44,664 bases of DNA from an uncultured Eubacteriales bacterium (GTDB lineage: Bacteria > Bacillota > Clostridia > Oscillospirales > Butyricicoccaceae): NCBI GenBank assembly GCA_910585875.1, contig CAJUIK010000008.1:1-44664 (forward strand). Reading direction: 5' to 3'. Every line of letters begins with the position of its first letter. The first letter of the stretch is position 1. Both the position numbers and the translations under genes were made by a program. The notes under the pieces are model-generated. The model saw only the letters and a program-made list of their open reading frames with translations. It had not been told where the DNA came from and made no database searches. This document shows, piece after piece, positions 23,002 to 30,805 of the stretch.

Positions 23002-23649
23002 TTAAGGCAGATAGTCAAAGGCAATCTGCCAATTTTCCTCTTCCTGTTCTAGGGCGGTCAACAGGCCGGTCAGCGCCCGCTCCGCCGCCCCTTTGGCCTC
23101 TTCCAGCAGGCCGCCTTCTATGGCCTTTTGCTCCATGGCCTGCTGCTGGTCCACAGAAAACCGGGCGTAGTCCTCAATGCTGATGGGATTGAAGAGATTG
23201 CGGCTTTCGTCGTAGACCTTCAGGCTGTCCTGGTCGATTTCATGGGACAGGATTTCCGGCTGGGGCAGAGAGACCGTCACCCGGGCTCCCTCTTTTTTCA
23301 CGGAGGCCCGGCCCAGATCCACCCCAGCGGAGATTTTGCCGTCATAGGAGACGATGAAACTCTTGCCGGAAAAGGGGATGCGCCAGCCGTAGAAATTGGA
23401 GCTCTCTTCAAATTTTCCCATGTTGGTGTAAAAATATTTTACGGCTACCAGTTCCTGAGCCTGCTGGATTCGGTTGGTCAGCAAATCGGCGGTAATTTCC
23501 GGCGCGCCTTTGCTTCGGGCGGCCCACAGGGCGCCGGCGCCAAAGCAAAGGCAGACGATCAGCGCCAGCGCGGCCAGCCAAACCAGCCCTCGCCAGAGCC
23601 GGCCCCGGGCGCCTTGGTTGGTTTCCGGCGTTCTGGTATCAGTCGGCAT
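23002..23649 (-). CDS. DUF4230 membrane-anchored protein
   Basis: 215 residues. One membrane segment at about 23-45 (LVWLAALALIVCLCFGAGALWA) follows a basic N-terminus. The outside part matches DUF4230: QELVAVKYFYTNMGKFEE, FIVSYDGKISAGVDLG, VTVSLPQPEILSHEID, then a long helix (ARFSVDQQQAMEQKAI) and the end LEQEEENWQIAFDY. The function of this family is unknown. It overlaps the aldo/keto reductase gene by 11 bases and precedes the hydrolase gene by 20. Confidence 0.88.
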   Translation of the reverse strand: MPTDTRTPETNQGARGRLWRGLVWLAALALIVCLCFGAGALWAARSKGAPEITADLLTNRIQQAQELVAVKYFYTNMGKFEESSNFYGWRIPFSGKSFIVSYDGKISAGVDLGRASVKKEGARVTVSLPQPEILSHEIDQDSLKVYDESRNLFNPISIEDYARFSVDQQQAMEQKAIEGGLLEEAKGAAERALTGLLTALEQEEENWQIAFDYLP

Positions 23650-24667
23650 AGCCCTTTTCCTTGCGGAATTGCTTCCAGTCCTCCAGGCTTTCCCGGAGCA
23701 GCTGGGTGCATTTCAGGCCGTAGGGGCATTTGCTTTCGCAGGCGCCGCAGCGGCGGCAGTTTTCCACTTTGGCCATTTCCGCGGCCCATTCCGGCGTCAT
23801 ATATTGCTGCCAGGGGGAGCGGCGCAGCAGCTGGGGCAGCCGGGCGATGGTATTGATTTGGATTCCTTCCCGGCAGGGCATACAGTAACCGCAGCCCCGG
23901 CAGAAATTGCCCGCCAGCTCTTTCCGGTCCCGTTCAATCTCTGCCTCCAGTTCGGGCGTCATGGTCACGCCCTGGTTGGCGCAATCCAGAAAGTCCTGCA
24001 GCTCCTCTTTTTTCTGCACGCCCCAGATGGGCACGGCGTTGGGCAGCTGCTGGAAAAAGGCGTAAGCCGCCCGGGCGTTGGTCAACAGGCCGCCGGAAAG
24101 GCCTTTCATGGCGATAAAGCCCACGTCCAAGTCGCCGCACAGCTTCACCAGATCCAGATCCTCCTGGGGAGACACATGGGAAATGGGGAACTGTACGGTG
24201 TCGTAGAGTCCGGTTTTGGCGGCGGCTTCAGCCACGTCCCGCCGATGGGAAGTGACGCCGATAAACCGGCATTTGCCCGCTTTGCGGGCGGTTTCCAGGG
24301 CCTGATGGATTCCCTCCGGGTCTTCCGCGTCGGGAACCGCTTTGATATTGTGCAGCTGCAAAATATCCACATAATCGGTCTGAAGCATTTGCAGGCTCTT
24401 GTCCAGGTCCTCCATCACCTGCTTGCCCGTCTGGCCCATGCTCTTGGTGGAAATGATGATAGACGTCCGCCGGTCGCGGAAGGCTTTGCCCAGCTTTTCC
24501 TCGCTGTCGGTATAAGCCCGGGCAGTGTCATAATAATTGACGCCTGCGTCATAGGCCATATGCAGCAGTTCCACGGCGGCCTGGGCGTCGATGCGCTGGA
24601 TGGGCAGCGCGCCAAAGGAATTTTCCGTCGCCATCAGGCCTGTGCGGCCCAATTTTTTCATTTTCAT
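23639..24667 (-). CDS. Aldo/keto reductase with C-terminal [4Fe-4S] domain
   Basis: 342 residues. The N-terminal barrel carries the AKR tetrad: Asp and Tyr in YYDTARAYTDSE, Lys in STKSMG and His in LQLHNIK. The C-terminal part (about 270-342) has two cysteine motifs, CRGCGYCMPCREGI and CRRCGACESKCPYGL, as in the ferredoxin-linked AKR subfamily of anaerobes. The iron-sulfur part suggests that electrons come from ferredoxin or pass to it. The ATG has an AAAAGGAG site. It is first in a four-gene operon with DUF4230, an alpha/beta hydrolase and the arginase-fold gene. Confidence 0.92.
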   Translation of the reverse strand: MKMKKLGRTGLMATENSFGALPIQRIDAQAAVELLHMAYDAGVNYYDTARAYTDSEEKLGKAFRDRRTSIIISTKSMGQTGKQVMEDLDKSLQMLQTDYVDILQLHNIKAVPDAEDPEGIHQALETARKAGKCRFIGVTSHRRDVAEAAAKTGLYDTVQFPISHVSPQEDLDLVKLCGDLDVGFIAMKGLSGGLLTNARAAYAFFQQLPNAVPIWGVQKKEELQDFLDCANQGVTMTPELEAEIERDRKELAGNFCRGCGYCMPCREGIQINTIARLPQLLRRSPWQQYMTPEWAAEMAKVENCRRCGACESKCPYGLKCTQLLRESLEDWKQFRKEKGYAD

Positions 24668-24713
24668 AGAGATCGCTCCTTTTCATCTGTCGCCGCTTGG
24701 CAGCGTTTGTTCT

Positions 24714-24742
24714 ATTATACCATACCCCGCCTCCCTTGACCA
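24714..24742 (-). promoter_or_regulatory. promoter of the aldo/keto reductase operon
   Basis: Minus-strand TGGTCA (24742-24737), 17-base spacer, TATAAT (24719-24714), with TATGG just before the -10 box. Confidence 0.65.
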
Positions 24743-24816
24743 GCGGACGGTTTTCAGAGCGCGGCGGCCTCGCCTATCGACTGCTTTCTTTGAGGCGGCG
24801 GGGCCGGCGTCTGCGG

Positions 24817-25374
24817 CTACTCTTTGATTGTGCCGTCCGGGTTGAATAGAGGCAGCTTTTCCAGATAGACGACGTCCTGCCTCCGCTGGGCGTCGCCTTC
24901 GGCCAGGATGGCCATTTTGCCGCAGACCAGGCCGCCGGCCCGGCGAGCCAGCTCCTCGATGGCGGCCAGGGACTCCCCGGTGGAAACCACGTCGTCCACC
25001 AGCAAAATCCGCTTGCCCTGCATCAGCCGGGCGTCTGCGGCGTCCAGATAGAGGCTTTGCTCTCCTTGGGTGGTGATGGAGCGGACGCTCACATGAAAGA
25101 CTTCGGTCATATAGAGCTTGGGCTTTTTGCGGGCCACAAAGTAATGAGCGTCGCCCCGCTGACGGGCCATTTCGTGGGCCAAGGGAATGCCTTTGGCCTC
25201 GGCGGTGAGCAGATAATCGTAATCGGGGGCTTTTTCCAGCAGGGCGGCGGCGCAGGCTTGGGTCAGCGGCGCGTCTCCAAAAATCACAAAGGCGCCGATG
25301 GAAAGGGTTTCGTTGACTGGGCAGATGGGCAGGCTGCGCTCCAGCCCCGCCACAGCGATTGGATAGCGATTCAT
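24817..25374 (-). CDS. Purine-type phosphoribosyltransferase
   Basis: 185 residues from ATG 25374; a TTG directly before it is also in frame, but the AGAGGA site sits 8 bases before the ATG. The PRPP-binding loop RILLVDDVVSTGES is intact (Asp-Asp and Thr-Gly). AEAKGIPLAHEMA corresponds to the PPi loop of adenine phosphoribosyltransferase-like enzymes, and ARKKPKLYMTE to the basic loop. It probably joins a purine base to PRPP in salvage. Which base it takes cannot be told, since it is more divergent than ordinary Apt. It is a single-gene unit with its own promoter. Confidence 0.85.
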   Translation of the reverse strand: MNRYPIAVAGLERSLPICPVNETLSIGAFVIFGDAPLTQACAAALLEKAPDYDYLLTAEAKGIPLAHEMARQRGDAHYFVARKKPKLYMTEVFHVSVRSITTQGEQSLYLDAADARLMQGKRILLVDDVVSTGESLAAIEELARRAGGLVCGKMAILAEGDAQRRQDVVYLEKLPLFNPDGTIKE

Positions 25375-25433
25375 CAATAACGTCCTCTTTTTCCGTTCAT
25401 TCTTTTTCTTTTTTCAGGGAAAACTCCCCCTTC

Positions 25434-25461
25434 ATTATACGCCCCCTGACGCCCCTGTCAA
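25434..25461 (-). promoter_or_regulatory. promoter of the phosphoribosyltransferase gene
   Basis: Minus-strand TTGACA (25461-25456), 16-base spacer, TATAAT (25439-25434). Confidence 0.75.
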
Positions 25462-25562
25462 ATCCCTTTGGGATTCTTGAATTTTGCCCAGAGGCTCTTG
25501 CGCGTTCCCGGCCTTGTTGGAAGGCTGGGGAAATCCGTTTGGGAAGAACCGATGGAAATGCA

Positions 25563-25590
25563 AAAAACCAGGCTTTTCGGCCTGGTTTTT
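25563..25590. terminator. terminator after the polysaccharide deacetylase gene
   Basis: AAAAACCAGG / CCTGGTTTTT stem, 3 bases past the stop of the minus-strand deacetylase gene; the symmetric T-runs allow use in both directions. Confidence 0.88.
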
Positions 25591-25592
25591 CG

Positions 25593-26528
25593 TCACCCGA
25601 TATCCTGTTCCAGATTGGCCCGATTCAGGCCGATGTTGGAAAAAAAGTCTTCGGCCCGCTGGCCGTGGGGGCGGTTGAACCGGCCCAGCAGATAGAGGCA
25701 TTCCGGGTCCCGCCGGATGGTATTGATCCGGGATTCGCAGCTCAGCGTCATCTGATAACCCATTTCCTTCAAAATCGCTTCGCTGTCCTGGGTGTAGTAG
25801 CCGAAAGGATAGGCGTAAACCGCCGGTTTTTGGCCTATGGCCTGTTGGATTTTCTCCTCTACCGCGGCGGTATCCTGCTGGAAACTGGCGCGGTATTGCT
25901 CCGCCCCTTCCCCCTTCTGCTTTTTGGCGCCGGCCCGGCTTTCTTTGCCCGCGGCGTCGTGCATATCCTGGCTGTGGCTGCCGATTTCCACCAAATCAGA
26001 TTGGCCCAGCTCCCGGACCTGCCGCCAATTGAGATGGGAATAGTTCAGATGCTTCACCGCGTCCGGCTGGGAATACAGCTCGGAATACCGGCCGATGACG
26101 CTCACCACCGCCTTCATTTGGTATTTTTCCAGCAGCGGCCAGGCATTGGCGTAAAAGCTTTCGTATCCGTCGTCAAAGGTCAGCAGCACCGGCCGTTCCG
26201 GCAGCGTTCCCCTGCCTTGGGTATAGTCGATCAGCTGTCTGGCGGAAACCGTCTGATATCCGGCGGCTTTGAGCCAAGCCAGATCCCCCTCGAATTCCGA
26301 ACAGGATATCACATAATCTCCCAGCAGGCCGCTGTCCTCGCCCAGCACATGGTGATACATGATCACCGGCAGCTCCGTCCCCTCCTCCGCCGTCGAAACC
26401 GCCGCGGCGGCAGGCGGCGCAGGCGCCGTCCGCCAAGCGGCCAGGCCCCCAAGTAACAAAAGGCCCGCGCAGCAAAGGGCCGCAAGCCCCTTGCTTTTTT
26501 TCCCTTTCATAGCCCCCAGGTTTCTCAT
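25593..26528 (-). CDS. Exported polysaccharide deacetylase
   Basis: 311 residues from ATG 26528 (MRNLGAMKGKK), chosen for AGGGGG 8 bases upstream and the hydrophobic segment that follows at about 14-32; the frame is open further upstream but across the preceding operon's terminator. The mature part is a NodB-type esterase: LPVIMYHHV, LLTFDDGYES with the metal Asp, GSHSQDMH with the two metal His, and YAYPFGYYTQDS. The pattern is closest to IcaB/PgaB-like deacetylases. It should deacetylate an extracellular or cell-wall polymer. It differs from PdaA in motif details and is not a copy of it. Single-gene unit. Confidence 0.88.
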   Translation of the reverse strand: MRNLGAMKGKKSKGLAALCCAGLLLLGGLAAWRTAPAPPAAAAVSTAEEGTELPVIMYHHVLGEDSGLLGDYVISCSEFEGDLAWLKAAGYQTVSARQLIDYTQGRGTLPERPVLLTFDDGYESFYANAWPLLEKYQMKAVVSVIGRYSELYSQPDAVKHLNYSHLNWRQVRELGQSDLVEIGSHSQDMHDAAGKESRAGAKKQKGEGAEQYRASFQQDTAAVEEKIQQAIGQKPAVYAYPFGYYTQDSEAILKEMGYQMTLSCESRINTIRRDPECLYLLGRFNRPHGQRAEDFFSNIGLNRANLEQDIG

Positions 26529-26593
26529 TGTCGCAGCCCCCTTCCAGCGTCTCATTTGTATGCGGCGGCAGGGAAAGCTATGCAAAAAAGAAA

Positions 26594-26628
26594 CATCCCC
26601 CGTTTCCCAATGGAAAAACGGGGGATGG
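26594..26628 (-). terminator. terminator of the plsC operon
   Basis: CATCCCCCGTTT / AAACGGGGGATG stem followed on the minus strand by TTTCTTTTTT. Confidence 0.85.
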
Positions 26629-26635
26629 GTTCGCC

Positions 26636-27004
26636 TTATGGAAACTCCACCGGCTGGTATTCCGCCATATTGGGGGAAAACGCATTGTCGAAATAGTCCA
26701 TAAAGATGCGATAGCATTGACTGGGGGAGACCATCTTGTAATAAAGCCGGATTCCGCCTTCGACTTGCAGGGCCAGCTCTACCTCGATCTGTCGGTCGTC
26801 ATTATCCTGGCGGGCCTGGATAAACCGAATGCCCTTCTGGGCTTTGGGCGGCGTCAAGATGATAAACTGGTCCGGGTCGTCAAATATCGCCTCCAGATAT
26901 TCTTCTACCGCCGCCTCGTCCACCTCTCTCGTCCCGCCGTCCTGGTTTTCCAGGCGATAGTAGCTCTGCTCCTTTACGTCGCGAAAAATAACGTCTTTGG
27001 CCAT
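26636..27004 (-). CDS. Unknown small acidic protein downstream of plsC
   Basis: 122 residues from ATG 27004, chosen because it has AAAGGA upstream and sits 7 bases after the plsC stop; the frame is open back to 27073, which would overlap plsC. I do not recognise the family. It is acidic, has no signal or membrane segment, and contains strand-like runs (QFIILTPP, IRFIQARQ, IEVELALQVEGGIRLYYKMV) suggesting a small mixed alpha/beta fold. The operon with plsC and the shared terminator suggest a link with lipid metabolism, by position only. Confidence 0.7.
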   Translation of the reverse strand: MAKDVIFRDVKEQSYYRLENQDGGTREVDEAAVEEYLEAIFDDPDQFIILTPPKAQKGIRFIQARQDNDDRQIEVELALQVEGGIRLYYKMVSPSQCYRIFMDYFDNAFSPNMAEYQPVEFP

Positions 27005-27011
27005 ATAACTT

Positions 27012-27764
27012 TCATCCTTTCTGCCGCATATGAGCCGGCGTTTTCTCGGATAGCCCGGCTTTTTCCTGTTCAATGGTCTGGCGGAGAGCCTGCTCCAGTT
27101 GGCGCATGGCCTCTTTGTCCAGACCCTTGGTTTCCACAGGGGGCAGGATTTTTATTTTCACATCGGCGGGTTTGATCCAGAAGCCGTTGGCCTCCATGAT
27201 CCGATAGGAGCCCTCGATGCACAGGGGCACGATGGGGACCCCGGTTTTGGAGGCGGCCTTGAAAGCGCCCCCTTTGAATTCTCCCATTTGGCTGCCCCGG
27301 CTCCGGGTGCCTTCGGGGAAGATCAGCATACTGTAGCCCTGGCGCAGCAGATCCGCCGTCTGATTGATGGCCGCCACCGCCTGACGGGGGTTGTCCCGGT
27401 CCACAAACACGCAGTGTAGCAGTTCCATCCAGCTGCGAATAAAGGGCAGACCGGCCAGCTCTTCCTTGGCCAACACGCCGCAGGGCTTGGGCAGATAGCC
27501 CAGCATCAGCGGGATATCGAAATTGCCCTGGTGGTTGCTCACATAGACCACGGCGCCTTCGGGAATCTCCTCTAAGCCGGAGATTTCCAGCCTGACGCCG
27601 GCCAGCTTCAGCAGCCGCCGGGCCCATTTGCGCACCTCGACCTCCATGACGGCGTCGCTGGCCTTGATATCGCCTTGGGCCGTCAGCTTTTTGCATTTGC
27701 GCAGCTTGGGCAGCACCGCAAGCATATAGAGCCAGAAATAGATAAACCAGATAATTGTCCGCAT
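27012..27764 (-). CDS. plsC: 1-acyl-sn-glycerol-3-phosphate acyltransferase
   Basis: 250 residues. An N-terminal hydrophobic anchor (IIWFIYFWLYMLAVL) precedes the acyltransferase motifs. Motif I is NHQGNFD (H-x4-D catalytic pair), motif III FPEGTRSR, and the GAFKAASKTGVPIVPLCIEGS region follows. It adds the second acyl chain to make phosphatidic acid at the inner membrane face. The start ATG 27764 lacks a nearby ribosome-binding site: the strong AAGGAGGT lies about 29 bases upstream, and an 8-base-pair hairpin fills the space. There is no other ATG, GTG or TTG in frame between them. Confidence 0.93.
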   Translation of the reverse strand: MRTIIWFIYFWLYMLAVLPKLRKCKKLTAQGDIKASDAVMEVEVRKWARRLLKLAGVRLEISGLEEIPEGAVVYVSNHQGNFDIPLMLGYLPKPCGVLAKEELAGLPFIRSWMELLHCVFVDRDNPRQAVAAINQTADLLRQGYSMLIFPEGTRSRGSQMGEFKGGAFKAASKTGVPIVPLCIEGSYRIMEANGFWIKPADVKIKILPPVETKGLDKEAMRQLEQALRQTIEQEKAGLSEKTPAHMRQKG

Positions 27765-27772
27765 ACGATTCA

Positions 27773-27799
27773 GCCCCGCGGCTCCCGCGGGGACCTCCT
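27773..27799 (-). promoter_or_regulatory. hairpin between Shine-Dalgarno site and start codon of plsC
   Basis: On the minus strand AAGGAGGT is followed directly by CCCCGCGG-GAG-CCGCGGGG, then CTGAATCGT and ATG. Folding of the perfect 8-bp stem would bring the site to a normal distance from the start; melting would move it out of range. Confidence 0.6.
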
Positions 27800-27825
27800 T
27801 TTTCTATTGGCGTTGATTTGGTTTG

Positions 27826-27854
27826 ATTGTACCCCAATCCGGCGGCTTTGACAA
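27826..27854 (-). promoter_or_regulatory. promoter of the plsC operon
   Basis: Minus-strand TTGTCA (27854-27849), 17-base spacer, TACAAT (27831-27826). Confidence 0.65.
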
Positions 27855-27899
27855 GCGAGGGTGGGAAGGGGCGGGAGACTGGGCGGCGTTTCCGCCTGA

Positions 27900-27948
27900 A
27901 AAACGCCTGCCCCAGCGCAAATCGCGCCAAGGCAGGCGTCGGTTTTTT
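27900..27948 (-). terminator. terminator after the DegV-family gene
   Basis: CGCCTGCC / GGCAGGCG stem; on the minus strand it is followed by TTTTTC. The plus strand also has T6 after the stem. Confidence 0.8.
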
Positions 27949-27962
27949 CGTGATTGGGAACG

Positions 27963-28808
27963 TCAGAAGGAGACGATAAGACCGCGGTCGCCGGCGTAGA
28001 AAGAGGTCAGGCCCCGCATGGCCAGCGTAGTGATTTTGTCGAAGTTGTATTTCCGGCGGCAGGCCTTGCAAATCATCTCGGCGTCCTCCGGGTTGTTGCA
28101 ATGGCTGACAATCAAGTGCCTGCCGGCGGTTTCGCCCCGCTCGCCAATCATCTCTATCAGCCGGTTCAGGGCCTGGGTCATGCCCCGGACTTTTTGGTAA
28201 ATCTTGATGTTTCCTTCTCCGTCTTCGCCGCACAAGGGATGGATATTCAGCATAGAAGCCATCACGCCCACGGCCTTGTTCATCCGGCCGGCGCTGACAA
28301 GAGTGTCCAGCGTGCCGATGAGGAAAAACAAAGTCAGGTTTTTGCGGTATTCCTCAATGCGGGTTACAATTTCCTCAAAGGGAAGGCCCTGGCGGATGAG
28401 CTCGCCCAGCTTATAGATGAGCAAAGCCATGGAGCCCGAGGTGGCTTTGGAATCCACCACGTGGATTTTGGCCTCCGGGTTTTCGGCCCGGGCCATGTCC
28501 GCCGCCATGCAGGCGGTGGAATAGGAGGCGCTGAGCCGGGAGGAGATTGTGACGGCGAAACAGCAGTCCGCCCCCTGCATCTCCTTTAAGTAGGCGGCGG
28601 GGGAAGGGCAGGAAGTGCTCCAGACGCCCTTGATTTCCCGGGGTTTTTCATAGAAGTTAGAAGCGGGCGCAGGCTCCAAGTCCGCGAAGGAAACGCCTCC
28701 CGGGCCGTTGAGATACATGGGCACCACGCCGTAGGAAAAGGCGGTTTCATCCTGAAAAAAGGCGGGGGTCAGATCCGAAGAACTGTCGGAAACAATTTTA
28801 TACGTCAT
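27963..28808 (-). CDS. DegV-family fatty-acid-binding protein
   Basis: 281 residues from ATG 28808, chosen because AGGAGG lies 8 bases upstream; the promoter lies inside the longer open frame. The DegV/FakB fold is clear: YKIVSDSSSDLTP at the start, GVVPMYLN, WSTSCPSPAAYL, FAVTISSRLSASYSTA (fatty acid carboxylate site Ser-Ser region), VVDSKATSGSMALL, DTLVSAGRMNKA and the C-terminal IVSHCNNPEDAEM. FakB-type members hand fatty acids to the kinase FakA. No kinase gene is in the window, so the exact role is inferred from family. Divergent from hrcA. Confidence 0.92.
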   Translation of the reverse strand: MTYKIVSDSSSDLTPAFFQDETAFSYGVVPMYLNGPGGVSFADLEPAPASNFYEKPREIKGVWSTSCPSPAAYLKEMQGADCCFAVTISSRLSASYSTACMAADMARAENPEAKIHVVDSKATSGSMALLIYKLGELIRQGLPFEEIVTRIEEYRKNLTLFFLIGTLDTLVSAGRMNKAVGVMASMLNIHPLCGEDGEGNIKIYQKVRGMTQALNRLIEMIGERGETAGRHLIVSHCNNPEDAEMICKACRRKYNFDKITTLAMRGLTSFYAGDRGLIVSF

Positions 28809-28852
28809 AACGGACGCCTCCTGTACCAAGCGAGATAATATCGTTGTAACAT

Positions 28853-28881
28853 AGTATACACGAATCTGGTTATGAATACAA
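28853..28881 (-). promoter_or_regulatory. promoter of the DegV-family gene
   Basis: Minus-strand TTGTAT (28881-28876), 17-base spacer, TATACT (28858-28853). Confidence 0.65.
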
Positions 28882-28969
28882 GATGTCCCGGTTGTATTGT
28901 GAAAAATATTTTTGCGGGCCCAGGGGCGGCGCCAATTTGAAACGATTTTGTGAATACCGGCCAGAGTCC

Positions 28970-28997
28970 TTGACATTTGGATAGAATGTGATACTCT
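28970..28997 (+). promoter_or_regulatory. promoter of the hrcA-grpE-dnaK-dnaJ operon
   Basis: TTGACA (28970-28975), 16-base spacer, TACTCT as a poor -10 box (28992-28997). The CIRCE operator begins 5 bases downstream, over the expected transcription start. Confidence 0.65.
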
Positions 28998-29001
28998 TAT
29001 T

Positions 29002-29028
29002 TTAGCACTCGGAGAGCAAGAGTGCTAA
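29002..29028 (+). promoter_or_regulatory. CIRCE operator (HrcA binding site)
   Basis: TTAGCACTC-N9-GAGTGCTAA, a perfect match to the CIRCE inverted repeat. HrcA bound here represses the operon until heat or misfolded protein draws off GroEL. It lies 34 bases before hrcA, so the repressor controls its own operon. Confidence 0.98.
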
Positions 29029-29062
29029 CGCGCTGCAAGGAGGAAAAAGGCGGTGTTTTGCT

Positions 29063-30112
29063 ATGGACCTTTCGGAGCGCAAACGGCAAATCCTGAAAGC
29101 TATCATTGAACAGTATATCGCCACGGCGGAGCCGGTGGGCTCCAAGCTGCTGGCGGCGGCCACAGGGGGCGCGGTGTCCTCCGCCACCATCCGCAACGAG
29201 ATGAGCGAGCTGGAGGAGCTGGGGTATATCGAAAAGCCCCACACCTCGGCGGGCCGGGCGCCGACGCCTCTGGGATACCGTCTGTATGTAGACGAGCTGA
29301 TGAGCCGATGCTATGCCACGGCCTTGGAGATCGAGCAGATCCGCCGGCAGCTGGAGAGCAAGATACAGGAGCTGAACCAGACCATGGACCGGGCTTCGGC
29401 CATCTTGTCCGAGCTGACGGGCCAGCCGGCGGTGTCCCTTTCCGCCCGCCGGGCTCAAGAACAGGTAAAGAAACTGGAGCTGATCCCCATCCAGGACGAG
29501 GAATACGCCCTGGTGGCCGTCACCCATCCGCCGGGGGTCCACAACAAGGTGGCGCGGCTCAGCGCCCCGCTGGCCCAGGGGGAGGGGGAAGCCTTTTACC
29601 AGGCGGCCAACTTGCTTTTGCAGCGGGGGGGAAGCCTGAACGGGCTGGAGGCTATTGCCGCCCCCGGTTCGCCGCTGGCTGAGCTGGCGGCGGCTGCGGC
29701 GGAGTTTGTGGGCCAGATCCAGCGGCGGCAGGATTCCTATGACATGGTGGTGCAGGGCGCCGCCCGGCTGCTGGGCAACCCGGAATTTTACGACGCCCAT
29801 AAGGCCCGGGCCCTGCTGGAGTTTCTCAGCGATAAAAGCAAGGTCTTCGCCCTGACCCAGGACCACAAGCCCCAGATGCTCAACGTCCGCATCGGGCCGG
29901 AAAACGGCCAGGGCGCCATGGAGGAGGCCAGCTTCATCTTTACCGCCTATGATTTGGGCGAAGATATCAGCGGCGTCATCGGGGTGATCGGCCCCACCCG
30001 CATGGATTATAGTAAAATCGCGTCCCGCTTGCTGCTGCTCGGCCGGGGGTTGCAGGGGCTAATGCCCATCCGATTCCCCGAAGAAGAGCCCGGCGAAGAC
30101 GACGACAGGTGA
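29063..30112 (+). CDS. hrcA: Heat-inducible transcription repressor HrcA
   Basis: 349 residues. The N-terminal winged helix reads LSERKRQILKAIIEQYIATAEPVGSK and SSATIRNEMSELEELGYIEKPHTSAGRAPT, the HrcA signature. The GAF-like middle and the C-terminal part (GNPEFYDAHKARALLEFL, GVIGPTRMDYSKIASRL) are intact. It binds the CIRCE site directly upstream. First gene of the operon with grpE, dnaK and dnaJ, the standard Firmicutes order. Confidence 0.97.
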   Translation: MDLSERKRQILKAIIEQYIATAEPVGSKLLAAATGGAVSSATIRNEMSELEELGYIEKPHTSAGRAPTPLGYRLYVDELMSRCYATALEIEQIRRQLESKIQELNQTMDRASAILSELTGQPAVSLSARRAQEQVKKLELIPIQDEEYALVAVTHPPGVHNKVARLSAPLAQGEGEAFYQAANLLLQRGGSLNGLEAIAAPGSPLAELAAAAAEFVGQIQRRQDSYDMVVQGAARLLGNPEFYDAHKARALLEFLSDKSKVFALTQDHKPQMLNVRIGPENGQGAMEEASFIFTAYDLGEDISGVIGVIGPTRMDYSKIASRLLLLGRGLQGLMPIRFPEEEPGEDDDR

Positions 30113-30127
30113 AAATAGGTGAAAAAC

Positions 30128-30685
30128 ATGAGCAAAGAAAAGCGCGAACAGACGGAGCAGACAGAACAGACGCCGGACAGCCAGGAGATTTTGGATCAAG
30201 AGGGACAGGCGGTTCAGAGCGGCGCCCCGGAGCCGGCGGAGCAGCCGGACCCGCTGGCCGAGAGCCAGGCTCAATATCAGCAGCTGAACGACAAATATCT
30301 GCGGACGCTGGCCGAATATGATAATTACCGCAAACGCTCTCAAAAAGAGCGGGAGGGCGTTTTTGCCGACGCCCAGGCCATGACGGCGGGGCAGCTGCTG
30401 CCGGTGCTGGACAATCTGGATCTGGCCCTACAGCAGCCCTGCGCCGACGAAGAGTATAAAAAAGGCGTGGAGCTGATCGCCAAACAGTTCCGGGAGATTC
30501 TGGAGAAAATGGGCGTGACGGAGATCCCCGCCCAAGGACAGCCTTTCGACCCCCGGTATCACGACGCAGTTATGCACATCGAGCAGGAGGATCTGCCGGA
30601 AAACACGGTTTCCCAAGTGCTGCGCAAGGGGTATCAGTTGGGCGACCGCGTCATCCGCTGCGCCATGGTTCAGGTGGCCAATTAG
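30128..30685 (+). CDS. grpE: Nucleotide exchange factor GrpE
   Basis: 185 residues from ATG 30128; GTG 30119 in the same frame is equally possible since each has an AGGTG-like site. The N-terminal 50 residues are acidic, Gln-rich and disordered-looking. A long dimerising helix follows (YQQLNDKYLRTLAEYDNYRK) and then the beta domain with GVTEIPAQGQPFDPRYHDAV and GYQLGDRVIRCAMVQVA, the family signature. It drives ADP release from DnaK. It lies 15 bases after hrcA. A GC-rich hairpin without T-run (GGCCGG / CCGGCC, 30704-30723) lies between it and dnaK. Confidence 0.95.
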   Translation: MSKEKREQTEQTEQTPDSQEILDQEGQAVQSGAPEPAEQPDPLAESQAQYQQLNDKYLRTLAEYDNYRKRSQKEREGVFADAQAMTAGQLLPVLDNLDLALQQPCADEEYKKGVELIAKQFREILEKMGVTEIPAQGQPFDPRYHDAVMHIEQEDLPENTVSQVLRKGYQLGDRVIRCAMVQVAN

Positions 30686-30805
30686 GCCGGCGGCAAACGA
30701 CAGGGCCGGGCGTTTTGCCGGCCTTGGGCGCGAAAGAGCGTAGATACGCAAAACGAATACGGGTCGCGGCCGGCGCGCCGCCGACCTCGATAGGAGGAAA
30801 TTATT

